Positions 1 through 11,674 of a stretch of 64,000 bases of DNA are shown here, one piece after another. The stretch is from Lotus japonicus (lineage: Eukaryota; Streptophyta; Magnoliopsida; Fabales; Fabaceae). The position numbers were made by a program, and so were the translations under genes. The notes under the pieces were generated by a model. It did no database searches, had not been told where the DNA came from, and was given only the letters and a program-made list of their open reading frames with translations. The stretch covers positions 55,791,507 to 55,855,506 of the forward strand of contig NC_080044.1 of the NCBI RefSeq assembly GCF_012489685.1, given 5' to 3'. Numbering within the stretch: the first letter of the stretch is position 1; each line of letters begins with the position of its first letter.

Positions 1-111
1 TAAAAAAATAGTGGGAATAAAAAGGAAATGGCATCGTTGGTAAAGTTAACATTGAAGATAGTAAATTTATTTGAAGATAAACTTCAGCATTAAGACCACT
101 TAAAGACTTAC

Positions 112-2809
112 CTTATAGATCAACAAGGAAATTGATTTCATCAGATCGCCAACTACAATGAAATCTCCTCTAGTTTGCACATATAGAGCTAGGATGTGTC
201 CATGGTGCCCACATTCAGACTGTAACTCATGGGTGCCATCATCCCGGAGCACCCATTTATACAGCTGAATATTTTGATTAATAGCAGCAAGAAATTTACC
301 ATTGAACGCATTCAAGCAGTAAACAGCTCCTTTTGTCTCTTTCTCAGCAATTAGTTGTAGCTTTCCATCTTCAACAGTAAAAACAAGAATTCTTCCCTAC
401 ATTTGTTTAGAAAAGGCCAACAAATCAGGATCAGAGGCTTTGACAAGACCAAAGCTGAAAAGAAGTTATATTTCTCAACTTGCCTTGGTTGGTTCACTTT
501 CCTCTGGCAATACATAAGCTGTTCCAACGCAATAATACATGTTATTATCATCTGAGAAGGAACAGCTAATTATAAAGCAACCATACTCGTAAGTGTCAAG
601 TGGATAAGTTGATATGAACTCAAAGGTTTGGTCATCTAACAAGCGGACAAAATGACTTTCAGATTCTTCAGCACTTGTATGGTTGTATTTCAAACTGCAA
701 ATAGCAAAAGTCCTTGATTGTTCCTGGTGACAGATACGCCGTGCATGCTCCCCCAGTGGAATTGTACGAATATGAAGTTTTTGAATGTCATCAATGGTGC
801 CAATAGTGAGCTCACCTTCTTTTGCAATTGCCAAACTGTTGAAATTATGAATAGCAGAATACATCACCATCACCAATAATGGATTTTGCATCGAGGTACG
901 AGACCCAGAAACAACAATATGGGATAAAATATAAATCAACCATTCTTGGATGTCAAACTAAAAGAGACAAATATACCTGTCAGGAATAGCAGCAGAGTTG
1001 AAAGGGCACATGTGACTCACTTCCTTCAGATTCACATTACTAGACAGTAATTTTTTGTTACTACTATAAATCACAGTTGGCCGATCAGATGCGGCAAATA
1101 CATGGGTAGTATTCTTGGATGAGAAAGTCCGTAGCGTAATAGGTTGTGTCCCAAGAGAGACCTTTTTCCTATCTGTTAACTCGCCAGAACTTGTGTTCAA
1201 CATAAAGTTTAAGAGATGACCATCACCAAGGGCACATAGCAAGTAAGATATCTGGAGAATAAAATGAAGAGCAATACACTTTAATAGAAAGCTTCAGACT
1301 AGGAAACTACCATTGAAGTTAAGAAAGATGAGTTGGAAGCTTAGCAAATGTGTCAATTCAAAATCCTTGGAGCATTATTAGAAAAATATGTAACTCGAGC
1401 AGAATAGTAAAATAGGCATTAATGTTGCTGATCTTGTTTATTCCCCAAAACCATTTAAATGTGTAAAATCCGAAATACCCATTCTGAAATTAGAACTTAG
1501 GAGATGAGCACCCCAAATGATATTCCGGCATTTCAGAAAAATAAATAAACTAGTACACCCTATGCAGAAGCAAAAAAAAACAGTACACAACAAGATAGGT
1601 CAAGAAAAGCGCACCCCTTCAACGCACAAAGAAGAACAGATCTAGGTATTATCTCTCCTCCTAAATGCTCCTTTGTGATGAGATTCAGGTCAGGAAGAGA
1701 AAAAATTCTAACACTTATCTCAGTCCACATTCCAACTGCTGCTAGATGACTCTGATTGGGGTTTTCACCAATTGGATTTATGTCTAGGCATGAGACCTCA
1801 TACTCCAGTTGGGCGTGCTTTACTTCCTGTAGTATGCCATCTCCAATTTCGAGGTAAACTAAATGTCCACCTCCTGTGGCCAACAAAACCTGTATCCAGG
1901 TGTAACAATAATTACCAACTCGATACAAACTTAATGTGTGCAGAATAAAATCCAACATCTGAAATGTGCATAATGTTCAAGTAATGAAATAGATTGAAGC
2001 AAAATCACTCAAATGGTAACTTTTATATAGCTTCATTCGATACTATATAAAAACTAGTTGTGAGAGGCATCATTGGAGAATCCTAGGAAATGCCAAGTAA
2101 ATAATAATAGTGGAAGAAGGCATTTGAAAAGTAGAGCCATATCGCTCTTTGAAAACCTCCAGGGAATGCTCCCCTTCAAGCTTACAAAAGCCATAAAATC
2201 ATTGTTCAAGGGAATTCAAAACAACCAATGACGTAGGAATTCCTAAATCATTATTCATTCCAAACACCAAAATTTTCATGACTATGAAATATTCTTTTAA
2301 TATTGCTTTTCTGACTTTCTCCTTTTAACTTACAAGTTAACCCGAGGTAGCAACTGTTAGTGTTATATTCTACTTGAACGATCCAATAGATTTCTAAACA
2401 CAGTATCTTTTATCCAAATAGAACTAGCATCTACTAGCAAAGCTGGTGCTCAGTTCAAATTAAAATTGATGATAAGAAGCTGCTCATGGGTGACAACCAA
2501 GCACCAACCTTCTACATCTTGACAGCTAAGTTACATCCATGTTCCCATGGGAAAGAGTGGGAGGGGGAACGAGACAGATTCTGTGATTCTCTGCCTCAGC
2601 TCAGAAGTGCCACATTGATGAGGGAACCCATTGCATTTACAAAGCCAACAAGCAAATATCACCTATAGTATAAAATTAACATTAAAAAAGAATCAAACCT
2701 GGGTAGCATTTGCAGTAGCTACGTTTATTGAATAGCCTTCTGGTGCATGCCATTCATTCCGGAGCTCCCTAGTTGTGGAACTGACCAGTCTCACAGAGCT
2801 TGAGGTGAC
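112..2809 (-). pseudogene. DDB1: DDB1 exons 14-18
   Basis: E14 encodes VTSSSVRLVSSTTRELRNEW and on to NATQ, but the two bases before it (2810-2811) read TG on the gene strand, not AG. E15 (VLLATGGGHLVYLEIGDG to the CAFEG region) is 275 nt where 276 is expected; one T of a TTT codon near 1621-1622 seems lost, shifting the frame. E16 ([16 protein letters not shown]) and E17 (LAIAKEGELTIGTIDDIQK to EPTK) are intact. E18 (GRILVFTVEDG to LLIYK) ends at a GTAAGT donor at 106-111, so more exons lie left of the window. Confidence 0.93.
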
Positions 2810-3315
2810 CAGTTATGTTGGTTTATTAGCTAATGATCGGAAGCTACCATTTCAACAAAATAGATAAGCAAAAACAAAAACATAGAAGAGTACAAATGAT
2901 GAATGTTAATTTATGGAATCAACTTACAAAGATTACACAAACTACAAACGAGCATGCAAGACTTAAGCTTTCACAAGAAGCTCCTAGAAACATAAAGCAT
3001 AATTTCAAATCTGTTCATTTTAATCACAATGGATTTCGGTTATTTTTTGTTTACTCAGATTACAACAAATTAATATCAGTGTATTCTCCTTAGACTCAAT
3101 CAAATTTCCTGCCTTATATTTTTTGAACAACAAACAAAAATCGAAGACAGCAGCAACAACTGAGCCACAACCCACTTAATAAAGTCTGCTGTATGTGCAC
3201 AAGATATATCTTCTTTGAATAAAGATGATTTCATTTCAAAGTACCGCAATTACAAAATGGACAATGATTTTTAAAGCAAATGCATACTTAATAAACTTGA
3301 ATCACTGATGGATAC

Positions 3316-3665
3316 TATTAGAAATTGGGAGGCCTATACTTAACCACAAAAGCTAGCTCAAGAGTTGAGGTTTGCACAACCCTTATAAAGCTTATCTTGG
3401 CTCTATCTCTAGCCAATGTGGGACTTCTAACACACCCCCTCACGTCCAGGACTGAACAACCTGGAACGTGGGATCAACAACAACGGGTGACCCAATAATG
3501 GGAGGTCTCCACAAACAACAAATGGATCTAGGATAGGCTCTGATACCATATTAGAAATTGGGAGGCCTATACTTAACCACAAAAACTAGCTCAAGAGTTG
3601 AGGTTTGCACAACCCTTATAAAGCTTATCTTGGCTCTATCTCTAGCCAATGTGGGACTTCTAACA
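3316..3665 (-). mobile_element. TRIM element, family A, complete with TSD GATAC
   Basis: Two 117-bp direct repeats (3316-3432 and 3549-3665) bound a 116-bp core. On the minus strand the LTR starts TGTTAGAAGTCCCACATTGG. The 5' LTR abuts TGGTATCAGAGC (3537-3548), the primer-binding site complementary to initiator tRNA-Met. A purine tract (GTGAGGGGGTG) precedes the 3' LTR. The flanks 3311-3315 and 3666-3670 are both GATAC. With no coding capacity and a size of 350 bp, it is a terminal-repeat retrotransposon in miniature. It lies in the large DDB1 intron. A relative lies at 57816-58091. Confidence 0.93.
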
Positions 3666-3938
3666 GATACACTTAGAAGAAACCCCTGTTACAACTCTAA
3701 GTACAAACACCATAGTAATGCGAAGAAAGCAATCCTGTCTTCTGTCTTGAGTAAGTAAAAAGATATGGGGAAATAAAACTTTTTTTTTTAAAATGAGTTT
3801 GTTAAGATTGAAAACACATGTACAGCTGTTCACACTCCAGGTAATTTTTGTAAAGATCTCAAGATAAAACATGCCATTAATCGTTATGTAAAAGTTTAAA
3901 ACAGTGAATGGGTATTTGTAATACGAAAGGGTAATACA

Positions 3939-4349
3939 TGTTAAAAACCTTGAGAGAACCATACCACAAAGGCTAGTCATTGTGGTTGGATATCTCAAGG
4001 CCTTATAAACCCTACACTAGAATCTTATATTTCCAATATGGGACTCAAGTCTCATTCCTTGCAATTGGATCCTAACATCCCACCACGCTCTACAGCCCCA
4101 ATGCCCACATAGAATGGCTGTGCACTAGCCCATTGATTAGTCCCCAGGCAAACAGCGCAATGCCGACATCACCACCCGTGCCGCTCGTTTTTAGTTGAGA
4201 GACATGGTGGAAGGCTCAGATACTAACTGTTAAGAACCTTGGGAGAACCATACCACAAAAGCTAGCCGTTGTGGAGAGAGCCCAAGGCCTTATAAACCCC
4301 ACATTACAATCGCATAGTTCCAATATTACCTTGCAATTGGATCCTAACA
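3939..4349 (-). mobile_element. TRIM-like element, family B
   Basis: Direct repeats 3939-4077 (139 bp) and 4228-4349 (122 bp) both run from TGTTAA to CCTAACA on the plus strand, with indels between them. On the minus strand the inner side of the 5' LTR is followed by AGTATCTGAGCC, a degenerate version of the TGGTATCAGAGCC primer site, and a purine-rich run (GTGGTGGGA) precedes the 3' LTR. No matching 5-bp target duplication is visible. It is older and more diverged than family A. Confidence 0.75.
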
Positions 4350-5302
4350 GCGCATTTTTTTAAATTAATGTTCGATTAGTTGAGAAACAATATAAACATT
4401 CAAGGAAAGCAACCATGTAGAAAAACATAATAAATATAAAGCCTGATTAATTTTGATTGTAAATTCATATGACAACAATTCTGCAGAATGAATATGTAAG
4501 ACCCAAGTTTTTAGCTTGGAATAAATTGGTGAAAGGACAAGATTCGAACCGACGGAACTTATGACGCAAGCAGCATTCGCTTAAACCTAGGACAAGAACC
4601 TTAGGAAAAGAATAAATTTCAAAGATCTTCCACCCTTGGAACACTATAGGAATAATTCCAAAAATCTTCAAGAGGAATATAAGACTTTCTCTTATTCCTT
4701 TTTATAACTATCGTTTCAAGGCGAAACTCTAGGATCTACGAACGTCCGATTCCAATCATTGGAAGTTTGCCGAAACTAAAACCCTGATAGTTCAAGAAAC
4801 CTAAAATCAACCGACGATGAAGACTTTTTCTATTCAGAGCTTCAAAAGAAGATTCCACACGCGTACACCCATTTCTCTTGATGATTTCAATCTTTCTTCA
4901 GAAGGAAGTTTTCTATTCCGACATTCGATGCAAAAAGTAACTTATCGGGTAAAATAGTTTTACACCGACTTTGCATTAGTCACTTAAAATACAAGGAAAC
5001 CTCTTTTTAGTTTTGGAATTTTGTCGCCAAAACCTATCTTAGAATTCACGGAGAACGAAGCCGGAAAAATCTGAATCGCGAAACTTTCATTTTCCCGCGT
5101 TTTTCCACCCTCTATATAGCAAGCCTCGAAAACCAAAAATCATACTGATATTTCTTTGAAGAATTAGAAGATTCAGCGGGATAAATATCGTGTCTAAAAT
5201 ACGTTGGAATCAGTAGGAAGAAATCGGGATCGCTCTTATATTTTTATCTTAACTCTATGAGTTAAATCCTCCGATATCTAAACTAATCTGTACCGGTTTA
5301 CA

Positions 5303-5434
5303 AAATATCTATTCAACCTTATCCAATCTTTGATAAATATCTATTCATACTTATCCAATCTTTGATAAATATCTATTCATACTTATCCAATCTTGATAAA
5401 TATCTATTCATACTTATCCGATCTTTGATAAATA
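5303..5434. repeat. About 32-bp tandem repeat, 4 units, in solo LTR
   Basis: Units built on AATATCTATTCATACTTATCC, with TTTGAT spacers, are repeated about four times just upstream of the TATA-like CTATAAATATG. The position fits a U3 enhancer-type repeat of the LTR promoter; that role is inferred. Confidence 0.85.
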
Positions 5435-6754
5435 TCTTCCATTTCATTCCCTATAAATATGTGAAGCTTGAAACAAAAACCTCACAAAACACACACACAC
5501 AACCCGCGGCCACAAGAGGAGAAGGAGGAGAAGAGTTTTTCGCCGATTCTTGCCTGATCGTTCCATAGTTCGTTGCTACGCGTATGTCTCAAGGTACTGA
5601 TGCTAATCCTCACTTCTGATCGTAAATTCTGCCGCTTTTCTCTATGCTTTTATGTGCTCTAAGTTTTGAGGTTTTTACAAAACTATCTAGATAACTTCAT
5701 CTTTCTATCTAAACTTATTCCCTGCGTGCCCCTGAGCATGTTTAGCGGATTTCATTTCGCCGATTCTCGCCGAATTGCCGCCGAATTTCAATTCTGCTCA
5801 TAATACCCATGTTTGGCTAAAGTTCCAACCTTTGGGCTTAAAACCCTCGACTGAGTTTAGCGTTAGTAAGATTAGTCGTCATAATCGTCGTTGGTATCAA
5901 CCCCATCTAATTTATTTTTCGAAATTCTGATTTTGAGTTTCCGAGCTAAAAATATTGACCAAAATACCCCTGCGACAGTTTTCGATTCGATAATTTTTCT
6001 GAGAGTTTCCCTGGCCTAGATATCGCCTAAGAATACCTAGGAATCGATTTAGATCGAAGAAAAAATTCGGGAACCCTATTTTTTAGAGTGGCCGAAACCT
6101 ATTGCTTAGGATACCGTGTCCAAAAATAATTTTTGGGTCTCTATGACCTGAACCATTGCGTAGCTCTTTCGATTGTCGAAATTTTGACGCTGGTTTCGTG
6201 TCATTCCGAGTTCTGTAGCTCGAGTTATGCTCGTTTTAGCGAACGAAGTTCTGTTGTCAATTCATGCCTTAAGAGGAACTCTGAAGCTTTAAAAGCTTTC
6301 TTTCCGGTTTCGATTAGCGTTATTAGATAGTGTTACTTCTAGTAGGGCTTGTGTTGATGATTGTGTTTCCTTGTTCTAGGTTCACAACTTCCATGCCCAA
6401 CTTCTACTCACGAAGGTAAGGGTAACTCAGTTTTAGAGTGTCTTTGAGTCTTGCCTGCTTTTATCGCACTGCCTGTGTTTGAGATGAAGATGTTTATATT
6501 GATTGGCAGATGATTATGATTATTATGCTTGCTTATGTTGACTGTTTCTGAGGCTTGTGCCAAATGTTTTCTGAAGGCTTCGGCCGAGTAAACTTATTGA
6601 GACGTGTGTCTCCGTTTTCTGAGAGGCTTCGGCCGTTTACTGGTTTCTGTCATTACTGCTTTCTAGTGGATATGGCATGGTTATTGTTGATACTTGACTT
6701 GGTTATTGGATTTGGGAGTTGTTGATTGACTTGGCATTTAGGGCTTGAACTTGA

Positions 6755-6977
6755 AGTGGCAATGTGGTGGTGATTGTCCCACGTGATTGTCCCGTCTTTT
6801 AAGGCGTTATAAAGTGGCGGTGTGGTGGTGATTGTCCCACGTGATCGTCCCATCTTTCGAGATGTCCTAAAGTGGCAGTGTGGTGGTGATTGTCCCACGT
6901 GATTGTCCCGTCCGTAGTGGCGTTAAGTGGCGGTGTGGTGGTGATTGTCCCACGTGATCGTCCCGTCTTGAGAGACG
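6755..6977. repeat. About 56-bp GC-rich minisatellite, 4 units, in solo LTR
   Basis: Four units share GTGGCGGTGTGGTGGTGATT followed by GTCCCACGTGAT. Open frames across this stretch are low-complexity products of the repeat, not genes. CCCACGTGAT contains the G-box core CACGTG once per unit. Confidence 0.85.
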
Positions 6978-7070
6978 TTGCTGATCGATCCATTTTGGTA
7001 GAAGCATATAGTTGCATTATAGGGAACTAACACCTACCCTATGTTGTTGGATTTTAGTTATTAGTTTATT

Positions 7071-7204
7071 GATATCTGAATTGATGTTATATGTTAGGTT
7101 GTCGATATCTGAATTGATGTTATAAGTTAGGTTGTCGATATTTGAATTGATGTTATATGTTAGGTTGTCGATATCTGAATTGATGTTATATGTTAGGTTG
7201 TTGA
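7071..7204. repeat. 33-bp AT-rich minisatellite, 4 units, in solo LTR
   Basis: Four near-identical units begin GATATCTGAATTGATGTTAT and end with TTAGGTTGTC. The array is intergenic and wholly inside the solo LTR. Confidence 0.85.
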
Positions 7205-7833
7205 TATATGAGTTTAGTTATGTTGTTGGTTTATTTACCATGATAGGTAGTTAAATTTGAATAGCATGATTTTCTCTTTCATACATGGTAATGGTATGGA
7301 GTTAACCCTTTCTATTTGCTACTTGTTGTTTGGGCGCTTAACGCTATTAGGCGATGGAGAGCCTTCCGCTGAAGCTTAGTCGTTCGAGTTAGAGACCGTG
7401 ACCGTGGGCGGTCGTGTAAAGGTGGATGAAGCAGTTGCTTCTTCCTTTTGGTGGACTATGTCCGAGTTTCTTTCCCCATCTGAAAACTCTGTTGTTTAAA
7501 CTTTATCTTCGCCACTGTTCCAGTGAGCGTACTTATTTTGGAAACCTGCTTACGATATTGTATGACACTATTATTATATGTCGGGAACGGGTTGTTGAAT
7601 AAAGTCTATGTTATGTATTCAATTATGTTCAGTGTTTCGAAAAGGAAAAAAAAATATATTGTGTTTTCTTAGGATTACGAAATAGTCCTTAGATTTTGTT
7701 AGGTAACTAATGTGACTCCTCAGTTGAGAAATTGGGGCGTTACAGAATAGCTTTCTCAGCATCCATTTTTCTTAGGATGCCAGTGTCGAAATCAACAAGA
7801 AAAGAAGAAAAACACCAAAGCAGAAAAATAAGG

Positions 7834-9244
7834 TGATAAGATTAAACCACCTTGGGTCATCCCTATACAGCTACTGAGGTTGCTGCTGTATTCCTTCAAG
7901 AAATTGTCAGGCTCCATGGTTTTCCTTCCTCCATTGTATCTGATCGAGATCCCCTTTTCTTGAGCAATTTTTGGAAGGCACTTTTCCGAGCAGCAGGTAC
8001 TCAATTGAAATTTAGTTCTGCTTATCATCCCCAAACTGATGGCCAAACCGAAGTTGTCAACCGGTGCTTGGAGGTGTACTTGCGCTGTCTTACAGGTTCC
8101 AAACCCAAAAAATGGGTTTCTTGTCTTCCATGGGCTGAATTCTGGTTTAATACTAATTATAATGCTTCCAGCAAAATGTCACCTTTTCAAGCCTTGTATG
8201 GGCAGGATCCTCCTCTTCTTTTCAAAGGTTCGACCATTCCTTCCAAGTTAGATGAGGTTAATAAACTTTTTAAGGACCGGGACGAATTGTTGGCAGATTT
8301 GCGGGACAACTTGCTTAAGTCTCAGGATATCATGCGTACATATGCCAACAAACATAGAAGACAAGTGGAATTTGAAGCTGGCGATTGGGTCTTCTTGAAG
8401 TTGCAGCCTTATAGAAGGCGATCTTTGGCTCAACGAGTTAATCAGAAACTCAGTCCACGATTCTATGGGCCATTCCAAGTGTTAACCAAAGTTGGAGCTG
8501 TAGCTTATAAATTAGACCTTCCTTCCCATAGCAGAATTCATCCGGTGTTCCATGTCTCTCTTCTTAAGAAAGCCATTGGTGATTCGTTTCAATCTCAGCC
8601 CTTGCCTCCAATGCTATCTGAAGATCACGAGTTGCAAGTTTATCCCGAATCGGTTCTCAATGTTCGTGAAGATTCTCCTGGTAATGTTGAGGTTCTGATT
8701 TCCTGGCAGAATCTTCCTTCTTGTGAGAATAGTTGGGAATCGGTGGCCCGCATTCATGAAGCCTTTCCAGACTTTCACCTTGAGGACAAGGTGAATCTTC
8801 AAGGGGGGGGTATTGATAAGATTAAACCTCCTTTGATCCAAGTTTATCGCCGGAAAAAGAAGAATTTCAGGTCTGGAACCACCATGGGGGGTGGCACAGC
8901 CTCTACTGTGGCCATGGAGACTGCTGAGCAGCCAAAACAGCAAGGAGAGAGGGGAAATACGAATTTGACAGATGGATAGGGGCAGTTACCAGTCTGTAGT
9001 TATTAGGAGTTAGCAGTTATTATGTGTGTATGTCAGTTTGAATTCAAAATAGAAACTGCACTATGCAGTTGTATAAATAATAGATGTAGCCTATTAGATG
9101 GTTGTCCAGGAAATTATAAGTGTGTGGTAGTATGGAGAGAACAGGCTCTCGAACTCCTTCTGTATTGTATTATTTCCAGTAGAGATTCTTCATCTCTGCA
9201 GTATCAATAATAATTATCCATTATTCTATTCCCCTATCTTATCA
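7834..9244 (+). mobile_element. Internally deleted Ty3-gypsy chromovirus, TSD TAAGG
   Basis: The ends are a perfect inverted TGATAAG...CTTATCA, flanked by TAAGG at 7829-7833 and 9245-9249. Only about 20 bp of the 5' LTR remain (7834 to about 7853) before the sequence jumps into integrase. The 3' LTR is 8814-9244 (431 bp), preceded by the polypurine tract CAAGGGGGGGG and containing a TATA box (TATAAATA, 9072-9079). Most of gag and pol is deleted. The insertion is 11 bp from the DDB1 E13 splice donor. Confidence 0.92.
7852..8979 (+). CDS. Chromovirus integrase C-terminal half plus chromodomain (truncated pol)
   Basis: This is an open frame of 375 codons, but the native start is lost. Residues 1-75 are the integrase core from HPYTATEVAAVF onward, with the second catalytic Asp in SDRD and the Glu in QTEVVNR; the first Asp and the zinc-binding domain are deleted. 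A GPY/F-type module (SPRFYGPFQVLTKVGAVAYK) follows near residue 200. Residues about 260-320 form a chromodomain (VYPESVLNVRED to WESVARIHEAFPDF), used by chromoviruses to choose chromatin targets. The frame then runs through the polypurine tract into the LTR. The product cannot be an active integrase. Confidence 0.9.
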   Translation: MGHPYTATEVAAVFLQEIVRLHGFPSSIVSDRDPLFLSNFWKALFRAAGTQLKFSSAYHPQTDGQTEVVNRCLEVYLRCLTGSKPKKWVSCLPWAEFWFNTNYNASSKMSPFQALYGQDPPLLFKGSTIPSKLDEVNKLFKDRDELLADLRDNLLKSQDIMRTYANKHRRQVEFEAGDWVFLKLQPYRRRSLAQRVNQKLSPRFYGPFQVLTKVGAVAYKLDLPSHSRIHPVFHVSLLKKAIGDSFQSQPLPPMLSEDHELQVYPESVLNVREDSPGNVEVLISWQNLPSCENSWESVARIHEAFPDFHLEDKVNLQGGGIDKIKPPLIQVYRRKKKNFRSGTTMGGGTASTVAMETAEQPKQQGERGNTNLTDG

Positions 9245-9260
9245 TAAGGTCAGAACCTAC

Positions 9261-11174
9261 TTGTACAAGTTGATTGTGAACTGCATCATGGCAAAATAAT
9301 GTCTGTACTAGAGAACAGAATCCCTCAATCTCAATTTCTTCAAGCTCATCCTCAATATTCATTGCTAAGATTCTCGTATCTCTTATGAAACTTACAACCA
9401 GGAAAGTGTCAAACGGATCATCTGTTGAGGATCTTAGTGACCACATTCCTTTGATACCTTGAAGTTCTACAGATGCCTACATCAATGAAATAATATTTTA
9501 CAAAACATGCGTTGTTTGATAAAGTTTAATTTATCTTTTTTTAAATGTCTCAGGTGCAGAGGTCCCACACTGGCCCAATAGGAAGGGAACTGACCTGTTC
9601 ATTGATCCCTATTCCATTACGAACAACACGAAGAGAACCATCCTTGTAAGCTCCAGAGCAGGTTACAACCTGACCTTGGCCTTGCCTTTCAAGGTCAACC
9701 ACACAGAAATCAACAATTGGCCCCAAATTGACATACCTTTCCAAAACTTCCACATAAGAGCCTTTTGCATCAGGCTGTAGATTTAGTTTTATAAGCTGTT
9801 TTCCATCCATCAGAAATTGTTAATACGTTATCAAGTCTGAATATGGAAGTAAAAGTAAACACCTAAGGATAAGCCATAATACATGTCAAAGTCTTAAAAG
9901 CAATATGACCAGGGAAACAGTGAAGAAAATACATCAAGTACTGCAAAAGCTACATGATACAGATTTTGGTGACGCTGCTATGAACAGGAAACGGCCCATC
10001 CTTATATTGTCTTGTTGACTTGTTTTCACTTTATTTTTGTCATGAAGTTGAAATGCTAAATATTTGCGATATATATGCTGTTAAATTATATGTGGGGTGA
10101 TAAAATATTTTTTAGGTAACATTTCAAAAGTCTCATCAAATTTTCAAATTGAGTATATCTAAACTTGAGTTTGACAACCTTGCCATTTACTATATAAACA
10201 AACCATGTTCTCGGAAGTTCTAGAACATTCAAGAGTTTGAATTCTCAATACATGGGCAATTAATTACCCAACATCCAACATAGCATGCAGACTCCACTTC
10301 ACACACAAATAATACAGAATTCAGAATCTCCATACTGAGTTCAAAAGAAGTAGTTGGACTTGGGGAAGTCAGAATTTTGGATAAAATTAACTATCATATC
10401 AATATGGACTCGATAAAAATCTATACAACAATGTTCAAATTTATCATCCCACCTGAGAATCTCCATAACTTGAACCAATGTAGACAAATGCATTATCAAG
10501 GTATGATATTGTAGATGCAATGGAAGTCTCCCCAAGGGGCTCAATTTTCAGTCCTGTAACCCTACAAAATAAATGCACATGATAAACCATAATATTCACT
10601 TAAAATACTGAATGCTTAGTTTTTTAAGAAAAAATACAGATTATTACCTTAATCAACAAATTTATGCACAGGGAAGATTAATAAATCTGTTATGCCAACA
10701 GTAAAAGAAGACATTGGGTGATACTTACTTTTCTTTCTCATGGGTTATTACAAGCAGACTAAGCAACCCCGTATGGTCACCAAGTAAATATCTAGAACCA
10801 TCAGGATCAACTCTTCCATATGCTTTTGTAATTGACTGAAAAGCAGATCAAAAGGTATAATTTAGATAAGTCCAAAAACTTTGTAAACAGTTACAGTTCA
10901 TCAAATTTAAAATATCACGGAAGATGATTTAAATGGAAGTAGCAGATACAGTTCTATTACATACAGGTCTGATTGGAATAGCTTTAAAAGAATTGGCACT
11001 GCAGTATACTATGGTTTCTTCACCAATAATAAGCACACCACAAAGAGGAGGGGGAACTGGTATCAATAAATCAGCCCCATTATCAAGGTTGTTCTGGGAC
11101 CATGGGCCCTCAACAAAATCTTTATCCTTCAGAGCAACCTCATACGTTTTCACGTGACGAGCATCTTTGTTGTC
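9261..11174 (-). pseudogene. DDB1: DDB1 exons 9-13
   Basis: Five exons are intact in frame and splice sites. E9 (70 codons) runs from DNKDARHVKTYEV to SFKAIPIRP. E10 encodes [19 protein letters not shown]11 encodes VTGLKIEPLGETSIAST. E12 (67 codons) runs from [14 protein letters not shown] to IGINEQ. E13 (72 codons) runs from ASVELQGIKGMWS to HNQLVQ. The phases between these exons agree. The E13 donor (GTAGG at 9256-9260) opens the giant intron; a chromovirus begins only 11 bp further on, so that insertion sits almost at the splice site. Confidence 0.93.
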
Positions 11175-11674
11175 CTGTCATTGTTTTAAATATAATACCA
11201 AAGCCATCAAAATGGTTATGTTAAAAACAGTTATGTTTGCAACCAAATATATTACATAAGGGAAATAGAGAAAATGTAGCAGACGTTTACATAGATAATA
11301 AAACCATAGAAACATTGAATAGATAATGTTATGCAAGAATATGAATGTGCCCAATCATGAACTCAAACTACAATAATACAACTAAGGCATGTGGGTCTCA
11401 AAACCTCAACACTACAAATGTTGTCTTAAACACGTATCAACAATTCTAATTCTAATACAAGTCAGTGTAATGCTAAATCTTCAGTCATTTCTATAAAAAA
11501 ATTACATGTAGAACCTTCCCGTAATTTTTTTTTCATCTTCTGTTCATCAATTATATGCTATATTAGAATATGAAGGAATTATTTTGAAAAAAAAAGACAC
11601 AAAGCACATGCTATTATCACACTGATCACAAGCCTTCTGTGCGGGCATTTTTTTTATAAGTGTTTGCTATTCAC

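Larger units (their letters stand above)
4495..7744 (+). mobile_element. Solo LTR, 3.25 kb, Ty3-gypsy (Tekay/Del-like), TSD GAATA
   Basis: The element starts TGTAAGACCC and ends GGGGCGTTACA. It is flanked on both sides by GAATA (4490-4494 and 7745-7749). It has no primer-binding site, coding region or second LTR, so it is a solo LTR left by recombination. A TATA-like CTATAAATATG lies near 5451, consistent with a transcription start in the LTR. The start and an internal block near 4710-4790 (CTAGGATCTACGAACGTCCG) are shared with the LTRs at 48046 and 53690. It contains three tandem-repeat blocks. It sits in the DDB1 intron between E13 and E14. Confidence 0.92.

Noticed and set aside
6653..7017. 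His/Thr-rich minus-strand ORFs
   Set aside because: Low-complexity translation of a 56-bp minisatellite inside a solo LTR; no start context or family.
10933..11157. Plus-strand ORF of 74 codons
   Set aside because: It mirrors DDB1 exon 9 on the opposite strand.
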